64,000 bases of DNA from an uncultured Collinsella sp. GTDB taxonomy: Bacteria; Actinomycetota; Coriobacteriia; Coriobacteriales; Coriobacteriaceae. Positions 7,721 through 15,261 of the stretch are shown piece after piece (position 1 is the first letter of the stretch; every line of letters starts with the position of its first letter). Below the pieces are notes generated by a model. The model had not been told where the DNA came from. It made no database searches and saw nothing but the letters and a program-made list of their open reading frames with translations. The position numbers and the translations under genes were made by a program. The stretch covers positions 1 through 64,000 of the forward strand of contig CALULJ010000008.1 of NCBI GenBank assembly GCA_944321445.1, read 5' to 3'.

Positions 7721-8446
7721 CTACTCGCCGATGGTCTGCTCGATCACGCGCGGACCGGCGAAGCCGATGAGCGCGCCCGGCTCGGCCAGCATGATGTCGC
7801 CCAGGCTGGCGAAGCTCGCGGTCACGCCACCCGTGGTGGGATGCGTGAGCACCGAGATGTACAGGCCGCCCTTGTCGGAAAAGCGCTGGATGGCCGCAGA
7901 GGTCTTGGCCATCTGCATGAGGGAGATGATGCCCTCCTGCATGCGTGCGCCGCCGCTTGCGGAAAACACGATGAGCGGCAGGTGCTGCTTGGTGGCGCGC
8001 TCGATGAGGCGTGTGAGCTTCTCGCCCACCACAGCGCCCATGCTCGCCATCAAAAAGCGCGTGTCGAGCGCGGCGACGGCCACGCGCACGCCGCCGATCT
8101 TGGCGATGCCGGTGACGATAGCGTCGCCCTGGCGCGTCTTGGAGCGCAGCTTGGCAAGCTTGTCAGGGTAGTCCGGGAACTCGAGCGGGTCGGTCGACAC
8201 CAGCGCGACGTCGAGCTCGCGGAACTGCCCGTCGTCGGCGATCATCTTGATGCGATCGCGCGCCGGGATGGCAAAGTGGTGGCCGCAGTAGGGGCACACG
8301 AACTGGTTGTTTACCAGGTCATCGTCGTGCAGGACGCGCCCGCAGCTGGGGCACGTCTTCTCCTCGACGGCCGGCGCGGTGCCCTGCTGGCGCATCTTCT
8401 TCAGCGCGAGCAGCCGGTTGCGGCGCTCGGCAAGGATTCCCGCCAT
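7721..8446 (-). CDS. accD: Acetyl-CoA carboxylase carboxyltransferase subunit beta AccD, cut short by an in-frame TAG
   Basis: Beta subunit of the carboxyltransferase, binding carboxybiotin and acetyl-CoA with AccA. The 241 residues present include the four-Cys zinc ribbon (CPSCG and CPYCG near 32-54) and crotonase-fold motifs SASGGARMQEGI, THPTTGGVTASFASLGD and EPGALIGFAGPRVIEQTIGE. At that point the family continues with Lys or Gln and LPEGFQ; here the codon is TAG (7721-7723) and the conserved tail follows in frame. A single base change from AAG or CAG explains it. TAG is an ordinary stop elsewhere in the window (e.g. fabF, the 600-1094 regulator), so general recoding is unlikely. Possibilities are a real nonsense mutation, suppression, or a sequencing error. 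Confidence 0.9.
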   Translation of the reverse strand: MAGILAERRNRLLALKKMRQQGTAPAVEEKTCPSCGRVLHDDDLVNNQFVCPYCGHHFAIPARDRIKMIADDGQFRELDVALVSTDPLEFPDYPDKLAKLRSKTRQGDAIVTGIAKIGGVRVAVAALDTRFLMASMGAVVGEKLTRLIERATKQHLPLIVFSASGGARMQEGIISLMQMAKTSAAIQRFSDKGGLYISVLTHPTTGGVTASFASLGDIMLAEPGALIGFAGPRVIEQTIGE

Positions 8447-8449
8447 GCG

Positions 8450-9850
8450 TTACGCCTCCTTCGCGGTATCGGTCACGGCGTCGTCGGCGGCGTTCGTCCA
8501 CGCCAGCAGCGTGTCGAGGTTCTCGTCGATGAACGAGGTGTTGTACGTCGCGCGGATGAAGCCGGGGTGGTACATGATCTGGTGGAGCACATCGATGTTG
8601 GTCTTGGGGCCGTCGATGACGAACTCCTCGAGGCAGCGGCGCATGCGGCGCAGCGCCTCCAGGCGCGTGGGCGCCCATACGATGAGCTTCGCGGCGAGCG
8701 AGTCGTAGTAGGGCGGCAGCTCGCAGCCGGCGTAGAGGCCGGTGTCGACGCGCACACCGTAGCCGCCGGGGATGTGGACGAAGTCCACCTGGCCGGGCGA
8801 CGGCATGAAGCCGTGCGCCGGGTCCTCGGCGTTCACGCGGCACTCGATGGCGTGGCCGCGCAGCTGGATGTCGTCCTGCGTGAAGGAAAGCGTGAGGCCC
8901 GATGCCACGCGCAGCTGCTCGCGCACCAAATCGACGCCCGTCACGCACTCGGTGATGGGGTGCTCCACCTGGATGCGGGTGTTCATCTCGATGAAGTAGA
9001 ACTCGCCGGAGGGGTCGAGCACGAACTCGATGGTACCCGCGTTCACATAGCCGGCAGCGCGGGCAGCGGCCACGGCGGCCTCGCCCATGCGCTGGCGCAG
9101 CTCGGGGGTGAGCACGCGCGACGGGGTCTCCTCGATCATCTTCTGGCCGCGGCGCTGAATGGAGCAGTCGCGCTCGCCCAGCTGGACCACGTTGCCCTGC
9201 GCGTCGGCCATGATCTGGAACTCGATGTGGTGCGGGTTCAGCACGAGCTTCTCGAGGTACATCTCATCGTCGTTGAAGCAGGCGCGGGCCTCGGCGCGGG
9301 CCTCCTCGAAGAGGTCCTCAAACTGGTTGGCATCAAAAACTTTGCGCATACCGCGGCCGCCGCCACCGGCAGCCGCCTTGATGAGCACGGGATAGCCGAT
9401 CTCGTCGGCAACGCGCTTGGCCTCGGCGACGTCCTTCACGGAGCCATCGGAGCCGGGCACCACGGGCACGCCGGCGCTCTTCATGAGCTCGCGCGCGGCA
9501 GCCTTGTTGCCCATCGTGCGGATGACGTCGCCCGAAGGGCCGATCCACGTGATGCCGTTCGCCTCGCACTCGTCAGCGAACTCGGCGTTTTCAGACAGGA
9601 AGCCGTAGCCGGGGTGAATGGCGTCGCAGTGTGCGGCCTTGGCCACGGTGAGCAGCGCCTTCGTGTCGAGGTAGCTTTGCGCGGAGGGAGCGGGACCGAT
9701 GCAGTAGGCGTGCTCGGCGAGCTGTACGTGCAGCGCCTCGCGGTCGGCCTCGGAGTACACAACCACCGGCTCGATGTCGAGCTCGCGGCACGCACGGAAC
9801 ACGCGCACGGCGATCTCGCCGCGGTTGGCGATAAGGATACGCTTGAACAT
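8450..9850 (-). CDS. accC: Acetyl-CoA carboxylase biotin carboxylase subunit AccC
   Basis: ATP-dependent carboxylation of the biotin carried by AccB. 466 residues. N-terminal domain ILIANRGEIAVRVFRACREL, HPGYGFLSENAEFA near 85; ATP-grasp glycine loop KAAAGGGGRGMR near 160; catalytic region GERDCSIQRRGQK, EFYFIEMNTRIQVEHPITE and the C-terminal GHAIECRVNAEDP. Starts 13 bases after accB and ends 4 bases before accD. The family alone could also include pyruvate- or propionyl-CoA carboxylase subunits; operon context settles it. Confidence 0.96.
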   Translation of the reverse strand: MFKRILIANRGEIAVRVFRACRELDIEPVVVYSEADREALHVQLAEHAYCIGPAPSAQSYLDTKALLTVAKAAHCDAIHPGYGFLSENAEFADECEANGITWIGPSGDVIRTMGNKAAARELMKSAGVPVVPGSDGSVKDVAEAKRVADEIGYPVLIKAAAGGGGRGMRKVFDANQFEDLFEEARAEARACFNDDEMYLEKLVLNPHHIEFQIMADAQGNVVQLGERDCSIQRRGQKMIEETPSRVLTPELRQRMGEAAVAAARAAGYVNAGTIEFVLDPSGEFYFIEMNTRIQVEHPITECVTGVDLVREQLRVASGLTLSFTQDDIQLRGHAIECRVNAEDPAHGFMPSPGQVDFVHIPGGYGVRVDTGLYAGCELPPYYDSLAAKLIVWAPTRLEALRRMRRCLEEFVIDGPKTNIDVLHQIMYHPGFIRATYNTSFIDENLDTLLAWTNAADDAVTDTAKEA

Positions 9851-9862
9851 CGGACGCCGCCT

Positions 9863-10357
9863 TTAAGCCTCGTGATAGCGGATGAGCGGAGCGCCGAAGG
9901 ACACGAGCTCGCCGTCGGCGGCCATGATCTCGTCGATGACGCAGTCGCACGGAGCGGTGACCTCGCTCATCATCTTCATGGCCTCGAGCAGACACACCGT
10001 GTCGCCCTTCTTCACGTGGTCGCCGGGCTGGACGTAGGGATCCTTGTCGGGCGAAGGCGCGACGTAGAACGTGCCCACCAGCGGCGCGGTGATGCAGGGG
10101 CCATCGGCCGCGGGGGCCTCATCGGCCGCAGGCGCAGCAGCCGGGGCAGCCGCAGGAGCAGCCGGGGCCGCAGCGGGAGCCGGGGCCGGGGCGGCAGCGG
10201 GGCCGGCGACGGGCGCGGGCGGCATGGGCGGCACGGGGCCGCAGCCGGGCTTCTCGAGCTCGATGGTGGTGTCGCCGCTCGTGATCTTCATGCGGCCGAT
10301 GCCGCTCGTATCAAAGCGACCCATGAGGTCGATGATGTCCTGAGTCTTCATAGCCAT
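9863..10357 (-). CDS. accB: Biotin carboxyl carrier protein AccB
   Basis: Carries biotin between AccC and the AccAD carboxyltransferase. 164 residues in three parts: an N-terminal region (KTQDIIDLMGRFDTSGIGRM), a long flexible Ala/Pro linker (about 40-85) and the biotinyl domain, with the biotinylated Lys in LEAMKMMSEV and the TAPLVGTFYVAPSP start. The ATG at 10357 has GGAGGA about 9 bases upstream; a second ATG two codons in is possible. It is separated from acpP by about 250 bases with a terminator-like hairpin and a family B repeat, so acpP may be partly uncoupled. Confidence 0.95.
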   Translation of the reverse strand: MAMKTQDIIDLMGRFDTSGIGRMKITSGDTTIELEKPGCGPVPPMPPAPVAGPAAAPAPAPAAAPAAPAAAPAAAPAADEAPAADGPCITAPLVGTFYVAPSPDKDPYVQPGDHVKKGDTVCLLEAMKMMSEVTAPCDCVIDEIMAADGELVSFGAPLIRYHEA

Positions 10358-10415
10358 AGTGCAGAGTCCTCCTCAATCCGGGAAACACTGATCGCTTGCC
10401 TCTGACCTCCGCTGC

Positions 10416-10506
10416 TGTCCTCTCTGGGGACGGGGGTCGTAGGGGACATTTTGTCCCCATTGGGGACGGGGGTGCCACGCGCCACTTTGGCCCCTTTTGG
10501 GACAGG
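10416..10506. repeat. Family B repeat
   Basis: TGTCCTCTCTGGGGACGGGG..., then a GGGGACATTTTGTCCCC block, a second GGGGACGGGGGTGCCAC block and a terminal GGGACAGG. Same composite as 63561-63663. Confidence 0.85.
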
Positions 10507-10563
10507 CCTCGCGACCGTAATGCCAGAGCCAACCGATCGGTGCTTCCCTCAGTGCATAAAGAG

Positions 10564-10596
10564 AAGCCGGGCAGGACGCGCGGCCCTGCCCGGCTG
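10564..10596 (-). terminator. Terminator-like hairpin after acpP
   Basis: AGCCGGGCAGG pairs with CCTGCCCGGCT around ACGCGCGG; on the minus strand it is followed by TCTCTTTAT. It lies 15 bases beyond the acpP stop, so it probably attenuates read-through into accB. Confidence 0.6.
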
Positions 10597-10610
10597 TTGG
10601 CTCGGATATG

Positions 10611-10841
10611 TTACTGAGCCTTGTTCTCCAGGTAGTCGGCCAGATCGCCAACGGTCTTGAACTGGTCGAGCTCGGCGTCGTCGATCTCGCAGTCGAAGGC
10701 CTCCTCAAGAGCCATGACGAGCTCCATGGCGGCCAGGGAATCGGCGCCCAGGTCCTCCTCGAGCTTGGCCTCGCGGGTGACCTTCTCAAGGTCGCAACCG
10801 ACGGTCTCGGAGATGACCTCGCGCATCTTCTCGAAATCCAT
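10611..10841 (-). CDS. acpP: Acyl carrier protein
   Basis: Carries growing acyl chains as thioesters on a phosphopantetheine arm. 76 residues, acidic, four-helix ACP: the modified Ser is in LEEDLGADSLAAMELVMALE. First gene of the operon; the following hairpin could give it higher expression than downstream genes, as is usual for ACP. GGAGTTG lies just before the ATG. Confidence 0.96.
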   Translation of the reverse strand: MDFEKMREVISETVGCDLEKVTREAKLEEDLGADSLAAMELVMALEEAFDCEIDDAELDQFKTVGDLADYLENKAQ

Positions 10842-10932
10842 GACAACTCCTTTCCGAGTGCGTCATTCGTTCGCACTCGAACCCGAAGCGCGCATTCTTC
10901 GCGCACCCCTTGTGTGCAAAACTCGCTAAAGC

Positions 10933-10946
10933 ATTTTAGTTAAAAT
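10933..10946. promoter_or_regulatory. Candidate operator/promoter of the fatty-acid operon
   Basis: A perfect-armed palindrome ATTTTAGTTAAAAT lies 92 bases upstream of the acpP start in the most AT-rich stretch of the leader. On the minus strand TAAAAT could be a -10 box, so a bound dimer would block it. That the bound protein is the MarR/FabT-like product of 600-1094 is inference. Confidence 0.45.
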
Positions 10947-11036
10947 TTTTGAGATGTTGACGACGCAACATCCCTTCGCAGTAACTGCACAATCCAACAA
11001 ACCCGCTGGTCGCACTTGAGCAACAACCTCGCCAAC

Positions 11037-11067
11037 GACGCACTTCTCCCCAGGGGAGAAGTGCGTC
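11037..11067. repeat. Family C 31-bp palindrome
   Basis: GACGCACTTCTCCCC and its complement around one central base; perfect arms. Lies 15 bases from the stop of the ABC transporter gene. Confidence 0.92.
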
Positions 11068-11081
11068 AACGTTTCACGCTG

Positions 11082-13754
11082 CTACTCGGTGCGCAGCGCC
11101 GTCACCGGGTCCTTCTTCGCGGCCATGCGGCTCGGCGCCATACCGGCCACAAGGGACAGCACGACCGAGATCACCACGAGCGCTACGCCCGCGCCCACCG
11201 GCACGGCGGCCAGGTTCGCCACGTCCGCGACCTGCTCGATAATCATATTCACCGGAATGTCCAGCAGCACCGTTACCACGATGCCCAGCACGCCGGACAC
11301 CAGGCCGATGATGAATGTCTCGGCGGTGAAGATGCGGCTCACATCGCGCTTGCTCGCACCGATCGAGCGCAGGATGCCGATCTCCTTCGTGCGTTCCAGC
11401 ACCGAGATATACGTGATGATGCCGATCATGATCGAGCTCACCACGAGCGAAATCGCCACGAAGGCAATCAGGATGTACGTGATGGCATTCACGATATCGG
11501 TCACGTTCGACATCAGCGTGCCCACGATGTCGGTGTACTGAATCTCGGTCCCCTCGCCCGTCGCCGCAACATCGTCGTTGTACGCCGTGATCAGGTCGTC
11601 GATGTACTCCTTCGCCTCAAAATCGTTGGGATAGATGTTGATGGTGAACGGGTCGTCCATGCTCGCCACGCCCAGCTTCTCCAGGTTGCCGTCGTAGGTC
11701 GCGTTGTCGGTCTGCTCCGTCATCTGGCGCGAGAACGCGGCGGCGATCTCCTCGTCGCTCATACCCTCGGCGCGCATCTCGTCCACGTACCCCTGCAGCT
11801 GAGCCCCCTGTTCGCCGGGCATCTGCGCAATCAGCGCCTCGATGCCCTCCATGGTGAGCTCGCCGGTCGACGAGTCGGAAAACGGCATGCCGGTGAAGAT
11901 ATCCGTCTCGGGCTGGTCCTCCTGCGCGGCCACGACGTCGCTCGCATCCACCAGACCCACCAGGTGCTCCATGAGCTCCGGGGTGTACAGAACGGCGCCC
12001 CAGTTGCTGCCCACATCGCTGTCCTCGCTCGGCCGCACGATGCCCACCACGCGAACCTCCTCCGCGCCGTCCACAACGTCGCGCATATAGTTCTCGTCGT
12101 CGGTCATGTCCTTCCACGTGCCGTCGTCCTGCTCGGCGTACTTCGAGCTCTCCGGCACCAGCTTGAACGTCAGACCCATGAGCTCGTCGTAGGTGTAGCT
12201 CGTCTGCTCGACCTCTTCCACATCCTTGCCGGCGATGACATCGGCCATCATGCCGCGCAGGTCAGACTGGTCGAGCAGTCCCAGCGCGTACAGCGTATAG
12301 TCCGAGATACGGTCGTTGCGGTCCACGTAGATCACGACCTCGTCCCAGCTCTCGGGCATGCGGCCGGCAACCACGTCGTAGTCGCGCTCCCACAGGTCGC
12401 GGTTGGGAAGCAGCTCCGTCCACACGTCGTAGCTCGAACCGCTCGTACCGGACATCGTGCTCATCATCTCGGTTTGCGTCGAGCCCATGGAAATGCCGAG
12501 CGCGTCCATGACGGTCGCCGGATTCACCTGCACCGCGCCGTCGGACGTATCGGATTTGTACACATTCAGCGGCGTATCGTAGGTGTACTCGATAGATGTC
12601 ACGTAGTCGTCGATGTCACCGGGGTTGGAATCGAGCCATTCCTTAATGGCACGCATATCGTTTTCGTTTGCGCCATCGGCCACGCTCGTCACCATGTCGG
12701 TCACGAGGTCCTTCGACTCCACCTCGCCCGACGTGTTCTCCGCCGCGGCGTCGCCCGCCGTGCCCATCATCGACGTCATCATGCTCGCAATATCAATCGA
12801 TGTCTCTTGGATGGTTAGCGGGTAGTCACCCATCGTCGATTCCTCGGTCTCGGCGATATAGTTCTGCGCGCCGTCGGACAGCGACAGAATGAGTGCGATG
12901 CCGATGATGCCGATCGACCCGGCAAACGCCGTCAAAAACGTGCGCCCCTTCTTCGTCATGAGGTTCGTGAACGAAAGCGAGATGGCCGAAAGGTAGCTCA
13001 TGCCGCGCTTGCCCTTGCGCGCGTCGGCCACAGCGTGCTCCTGGATTTGCTCGTCGGTCAAAAACTCCGTCGCGGGGTCGACCGGATTGGTGTCGTCGGT
13101 GAGCAAACCGTCCTTGATGCGGACAATACGGTCAGAGTATTCCTCCGCAAGCTGCGGATTGTGCGTAACCATGATCACCAGGCGGTCGCGCGAGAGCCGC
13201 TTCAGGATCTCCATGACCTCGACCGAGGTGTCGGTGTCGAGCGCGCCCGTGGGCTCGTCGGCCAGAATGATTTCCGGATTGTTCACGATGGCGCGCGCAA
13301 TGGCCACGCGCTGCATCTGGCCGCCGGAGAGCTGGTTGGGCTTCTTGTTCATCTGCTCGGCCAGGCCCACCTGCGCAAGCGCTTCCTCCGCGCGGCGGCG
13401 GCGCTCCGCCTTGGGCGCACCGGAAAGCAGCAGCGCCATCTCGACGTTGGCAATGACGCTCTGGTGCGGAATGAGGTTGTAGCTTTGGAAGACGAAGCCC
13501 ACCGAGTGGTTGCGGTAGGTATCCCAATCGCGGTCGAGGTAGCTTTTGGTGGAACGACCGTTGATCACCAAATCGCCGCGCGTGTACTGGTCAAGGCCGC
13601 CGATGATGTTGAGCAGCGTGGTCTTGCCGCAGCCGGACTGGCCGAGGATGCTCACAAACTCCTGGTCGCGGAAGGTGACGGACACGCCCTTGAGCGCATG
13701 GACGACGCTATCGCCAGACGGGTAATCTTTGGTGATGTTCTTAAGCTCGAGCAT
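11082..13754 (-). CDS. ABC transporter, ATPase fused to FtsX-type permease (MacB-like)
   Basis: 890 residues. Residues 1-225 form a LolD/MacB-class ATPase: Walker A GQSGCGKTT near 38, signature LSGGQMQRVAIARA, Walker B IILADEPTGALD and switch VTHN. A first membrane segment follows near 275 (TFLTAFAGSIGIIGIALIL), then an extracytoplasmic domain of about 450 residues rich in Asp, Glu and Ser, then three C-terminal helices of the FtsX fold (ILIAFVAISLVVSSIMIGII; FIIGLVSGVLGIVVTVLL; GVALVVISVVLSLVAG) ending MAAKKDPVTALRTE. Proteins of this class act by mechanotransmission on exported peptides, lipoproteins or antimicrobials. Substrate unknown. It stands alone between repeats. Confidence 0.9.
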   Translation of the reverse strand: MLELKNITKDYPSGDSVVHALKGVSVTFRDQEFVSILGQSGCGKTTLLNIIGGLDQYTRGDLVINGRSTKSYLDRDWDTYRNHSVGFVFQSYNLIPHQSVIANVEMALLLSGAPKAERRRRAEEALAQVGLAEQMNKKPNQLSGGQMQRVAIARAIVNNPEIILADEPTGALDTDTSVEVMEILKRLSRDRLVIMVTHNPQLAEEYSDRIVRIKDGLLTDDTNPVDPATEFLTDEQIQEHAVADARKGKRGMSYLSAISLSFTNLMTKKGRTFLTAFAGSIGIIGIALILSLSDGAQNYIAETEESTMGDYPLTIQETSIDIASMMTSMMGTAGDAAAENTSGEVESKDLVTDMVTSVADGANENDMRAIKEWLDSNPGDIDDYVTSIEYTYDTPLNVYKSDTSDGAVQVNPATVMDALGISMGSTQTEMMSTMSGTSGSSYDVWTELLPNRDLWERDYDVVAGRMPESWDEVVIYVDRNDRISDYTLYALGLLDQSDLRGMMADVIAGKDVEEVEQTSYTYDELMGLTFKLVPESSKYAEQDDGTWKDMTDDENYMRDVVDGAEEVRVVGIVRPSEDSDVGSNWGAVLYTPELMEHLVGLVDASDVVAAQEDQPETDIFTGMPFSDSSTGELTMEGIEALIAQMPGEQGAQLQGYVDEMRAEGMSDEEIAAAFSRQMTEQTDNATYDGNLEKLGVASMDDPFTINIYPNDFEAKEYIDDLITAYNDDVAATGEGTEIQYTDIVGTLMSNVTDIVNAITYILIAFVAISLVVSSIMIGIITYISVLERTKEIGILRSIGASKRDVSRIFTAETFIIGLVSGVLGIVVTVLLDIPVNMIIEQVADVANLAAVPVGAGVALVVISVVLSLVAGMAPSRMAAKKDPVTALRTE

Positions 13755-13829
13755 GAAGCTCTCCTACCGTGCAAACAATCGCGATTCAATCCCACTTACT
13801 GTACCCAAATTCACCAAATAGACGCGTGC

Positions 13830-13893
13830 GGGAAAATAGGGACAGGCACCTTTTTCCCACCGGTGGGAAAAAGGTGCCTGTCCCTATTTTCCC
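13830..13893. repeat. Family A 64-bp perfect palindrome
   Basis: 32-base arms, perfectly complementary (GGGAAAATAGGGACAGGCAC...), centre CCCACC/GGTGGG. Ends 4 bases before the methyltransferase stop codon. Confidence 0.95.
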
Positions 13894-13897
13894 AGCG

Positions 13898-15148
13898 TTA
13901 GCGGTGTTCAAGGATGGCGACGGTTTCCACGTGGTCGGTATGGGGGAACATGTCGACCGGCGTGAGACGAATCATGCGGTAGCCGCTGCGGGCCAGGTGC
14001 TCGATGTCGCGCACCTGCGTCTGCGGGTTGCAGCTCACGTACACGATGCGGCGCGGCCCCAGCTCACAAGCGGCGTCGAGACAGGCGGGCGTGGAGCCGG
14101 CGCGCGGCGGGTCGAAGCACAGCACGTCGACGCGCTCGCCGTGCTCGGCAGCGCGGCGCATGTAGGCCGTGGCATCGTCGGCGACGAAGTGAGCGACCTG
14201 ATCCAGGTCATTCAGCGCCGCGCTGCGCTTGGCGTCGGCGATACCCGCGACGTTGCGCTCCACACCAAGCAGCTGCACCGTGTGCCCGGCATCGACCGCG
14301 GCGCGCGCGGCGCACAGGCCGATGGTACCGCTTCCGCAGTAGGCATCCATAAGAACATCGCCGTCGCGCAGGCCCATACCGTCAATGGCAAGCTGATAGA
14401 GCACCTCGGTCTGCGCAGGGTTCGTCTGGTAGAACGCAGTGGGCGAGATGTCGAACGTGCAGCCCAGGAGCTGGTCGCGCAGGTGCGTACGGCCGGCGAG
14501 AATGTGCGTCTCGCTTCCCAAGATGGCATTGGTCACGCGCGGGTTGATGTTTTGCGCGATGGTGGTAATACGCGGGTCGATGTCGTGAAGCGTCTTAAGA
14601 AACGACTGGTAGTGAGGCAAATTACGCTGACTCGTGACGAGCGTGAGCATGGCCTCGTCGCTTCTCCAGCCCATACGCAGCACGGCGTAGCGCAGCAGGC
14701 CGCGGCGCGTGTCCTCGTTGTATGCGGGGATGCGGCAGCTCTCGGCGGCGCGGGCGACGCCGTTCAGGATGGCGCGCGCCCCAGGGGCCTCGACAATGCA
14801 CTCGGGAATGGGAATGATACGGTGCGTTCCGCGGGCGAAAAAACCGCTACGCACGCGGCCGCGCGGCCCGGGAGCGAAGGGCGTGACCGCTTTGTAGCGA
14901 AAGGCACGCGGCGCAGGGATGTCGGCATCTCCCGCCTTGCCGCCCATGCCCTGCACAGGATCGATGGCAACGTCCCAGCGATGCTTCTCGATGAGCGGGG
15001 CGAACAGCTCCTCCATAGCCCGCTGCTTGCGGGCGAGCTGCTTGCGATAGGGCATGCCGAGCCAGGCGCAGCCGCCGCATTCCCGCATGACGGGACAGGG
15101 CCCATCGGCGGGACGCTTCTTATGGGAGGCGGTGCGGTGCTGTGCCAT
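13898..15148 (-). CDS. TrmA/RlmD-family RNA (uracil-5)-methyltransferase
   Basis: SAM-dependent methyltransferase for C5 of uridine in rRNA (RlmD/RlmC type) or tRNA. About 416 residues. N-terminal iron-sulfur cysteines CPVMRECGGC (Cx5CxxC) are as in RumA/RlmD; the SAM motif is LMDAYCGSGTIGLCAA; the catalytic motif is CFDPPRAGSTPACL and the nucleophile segment VYVSCNPQTQVRD. The N-terminal TRAM domain seen in many members is absent. The start is uncertain: no good ribosome-binding sequence precedes the ATG at 15148 (MAQHR...) or the one at 15181; earlier frame extends into a repeat and is unlikely. Confidence 0.88.
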   Translation of the reverse strand: MAQHRTASHKKRPADGPCPVMRECGGCAWLGMPYRKQLARKQRAMEELFAPLIEKHRWDVAIDPVQGMGGKAGDADIPAPRAFRYKAVTPFAPGPRGRVRSGFFARGTHRIIPIPECIVEAPGARAILNGVARAAESCRIPAYNEDTRRGLLRYAVLRMGWRSDEAMLTLVTSQRNLPHYQSFLKTLHDIDPRITTIAQNINPRVTNAILGSETHILAGRTHLRDQLLGCTFDISPTAFYQTNPAQTEVLYQLAIDGMGLRDGDVLMDAYCGSGTIGLCAARAAVDAGHTVQLLGVERNVAGIADAKRSAALNDLDQVAHFVADDATAYMRRAAEHGERVDVLCFDPPRAGSTPACLDAACELGPRRIVYVSCNPQTQVRDIEHLARSGYRMIRLTPVDMFPHTDHVETVAILEHR

Positions 15149-15197
15149 GGTGTTCCAATCGTGCAAAAGCGGGACGGACATATTGTGCGACAAAAAT

Positions 15198-15261
15198 GGG
15201 AAAATAGGGACAGGCACCTTTTTCCCACCGGTGGGAAAAAGGTGCCTGTCCCTATTTTCCC
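15198..15261. repeat. Family A 64-bp perfect palindrome overlapping a coding end
   Basis: Perfect 32-base arms, same sequence as 13830-13893. Its right arm provides the last codons (Gly-Lys) and TAG of the gene at 15252-16655. Confidence 0.95.

Noticed and set aside
7721-7723. Reading the accD TAG as genetic-code recoding (pyrrolysine or amber reassignment).
   Set aside because: TAG is the normal stop of several neighbouring genes (fabF, hpt, the 600-1094 regulator, the gene at 15252), so a local mutation or error is simpler.
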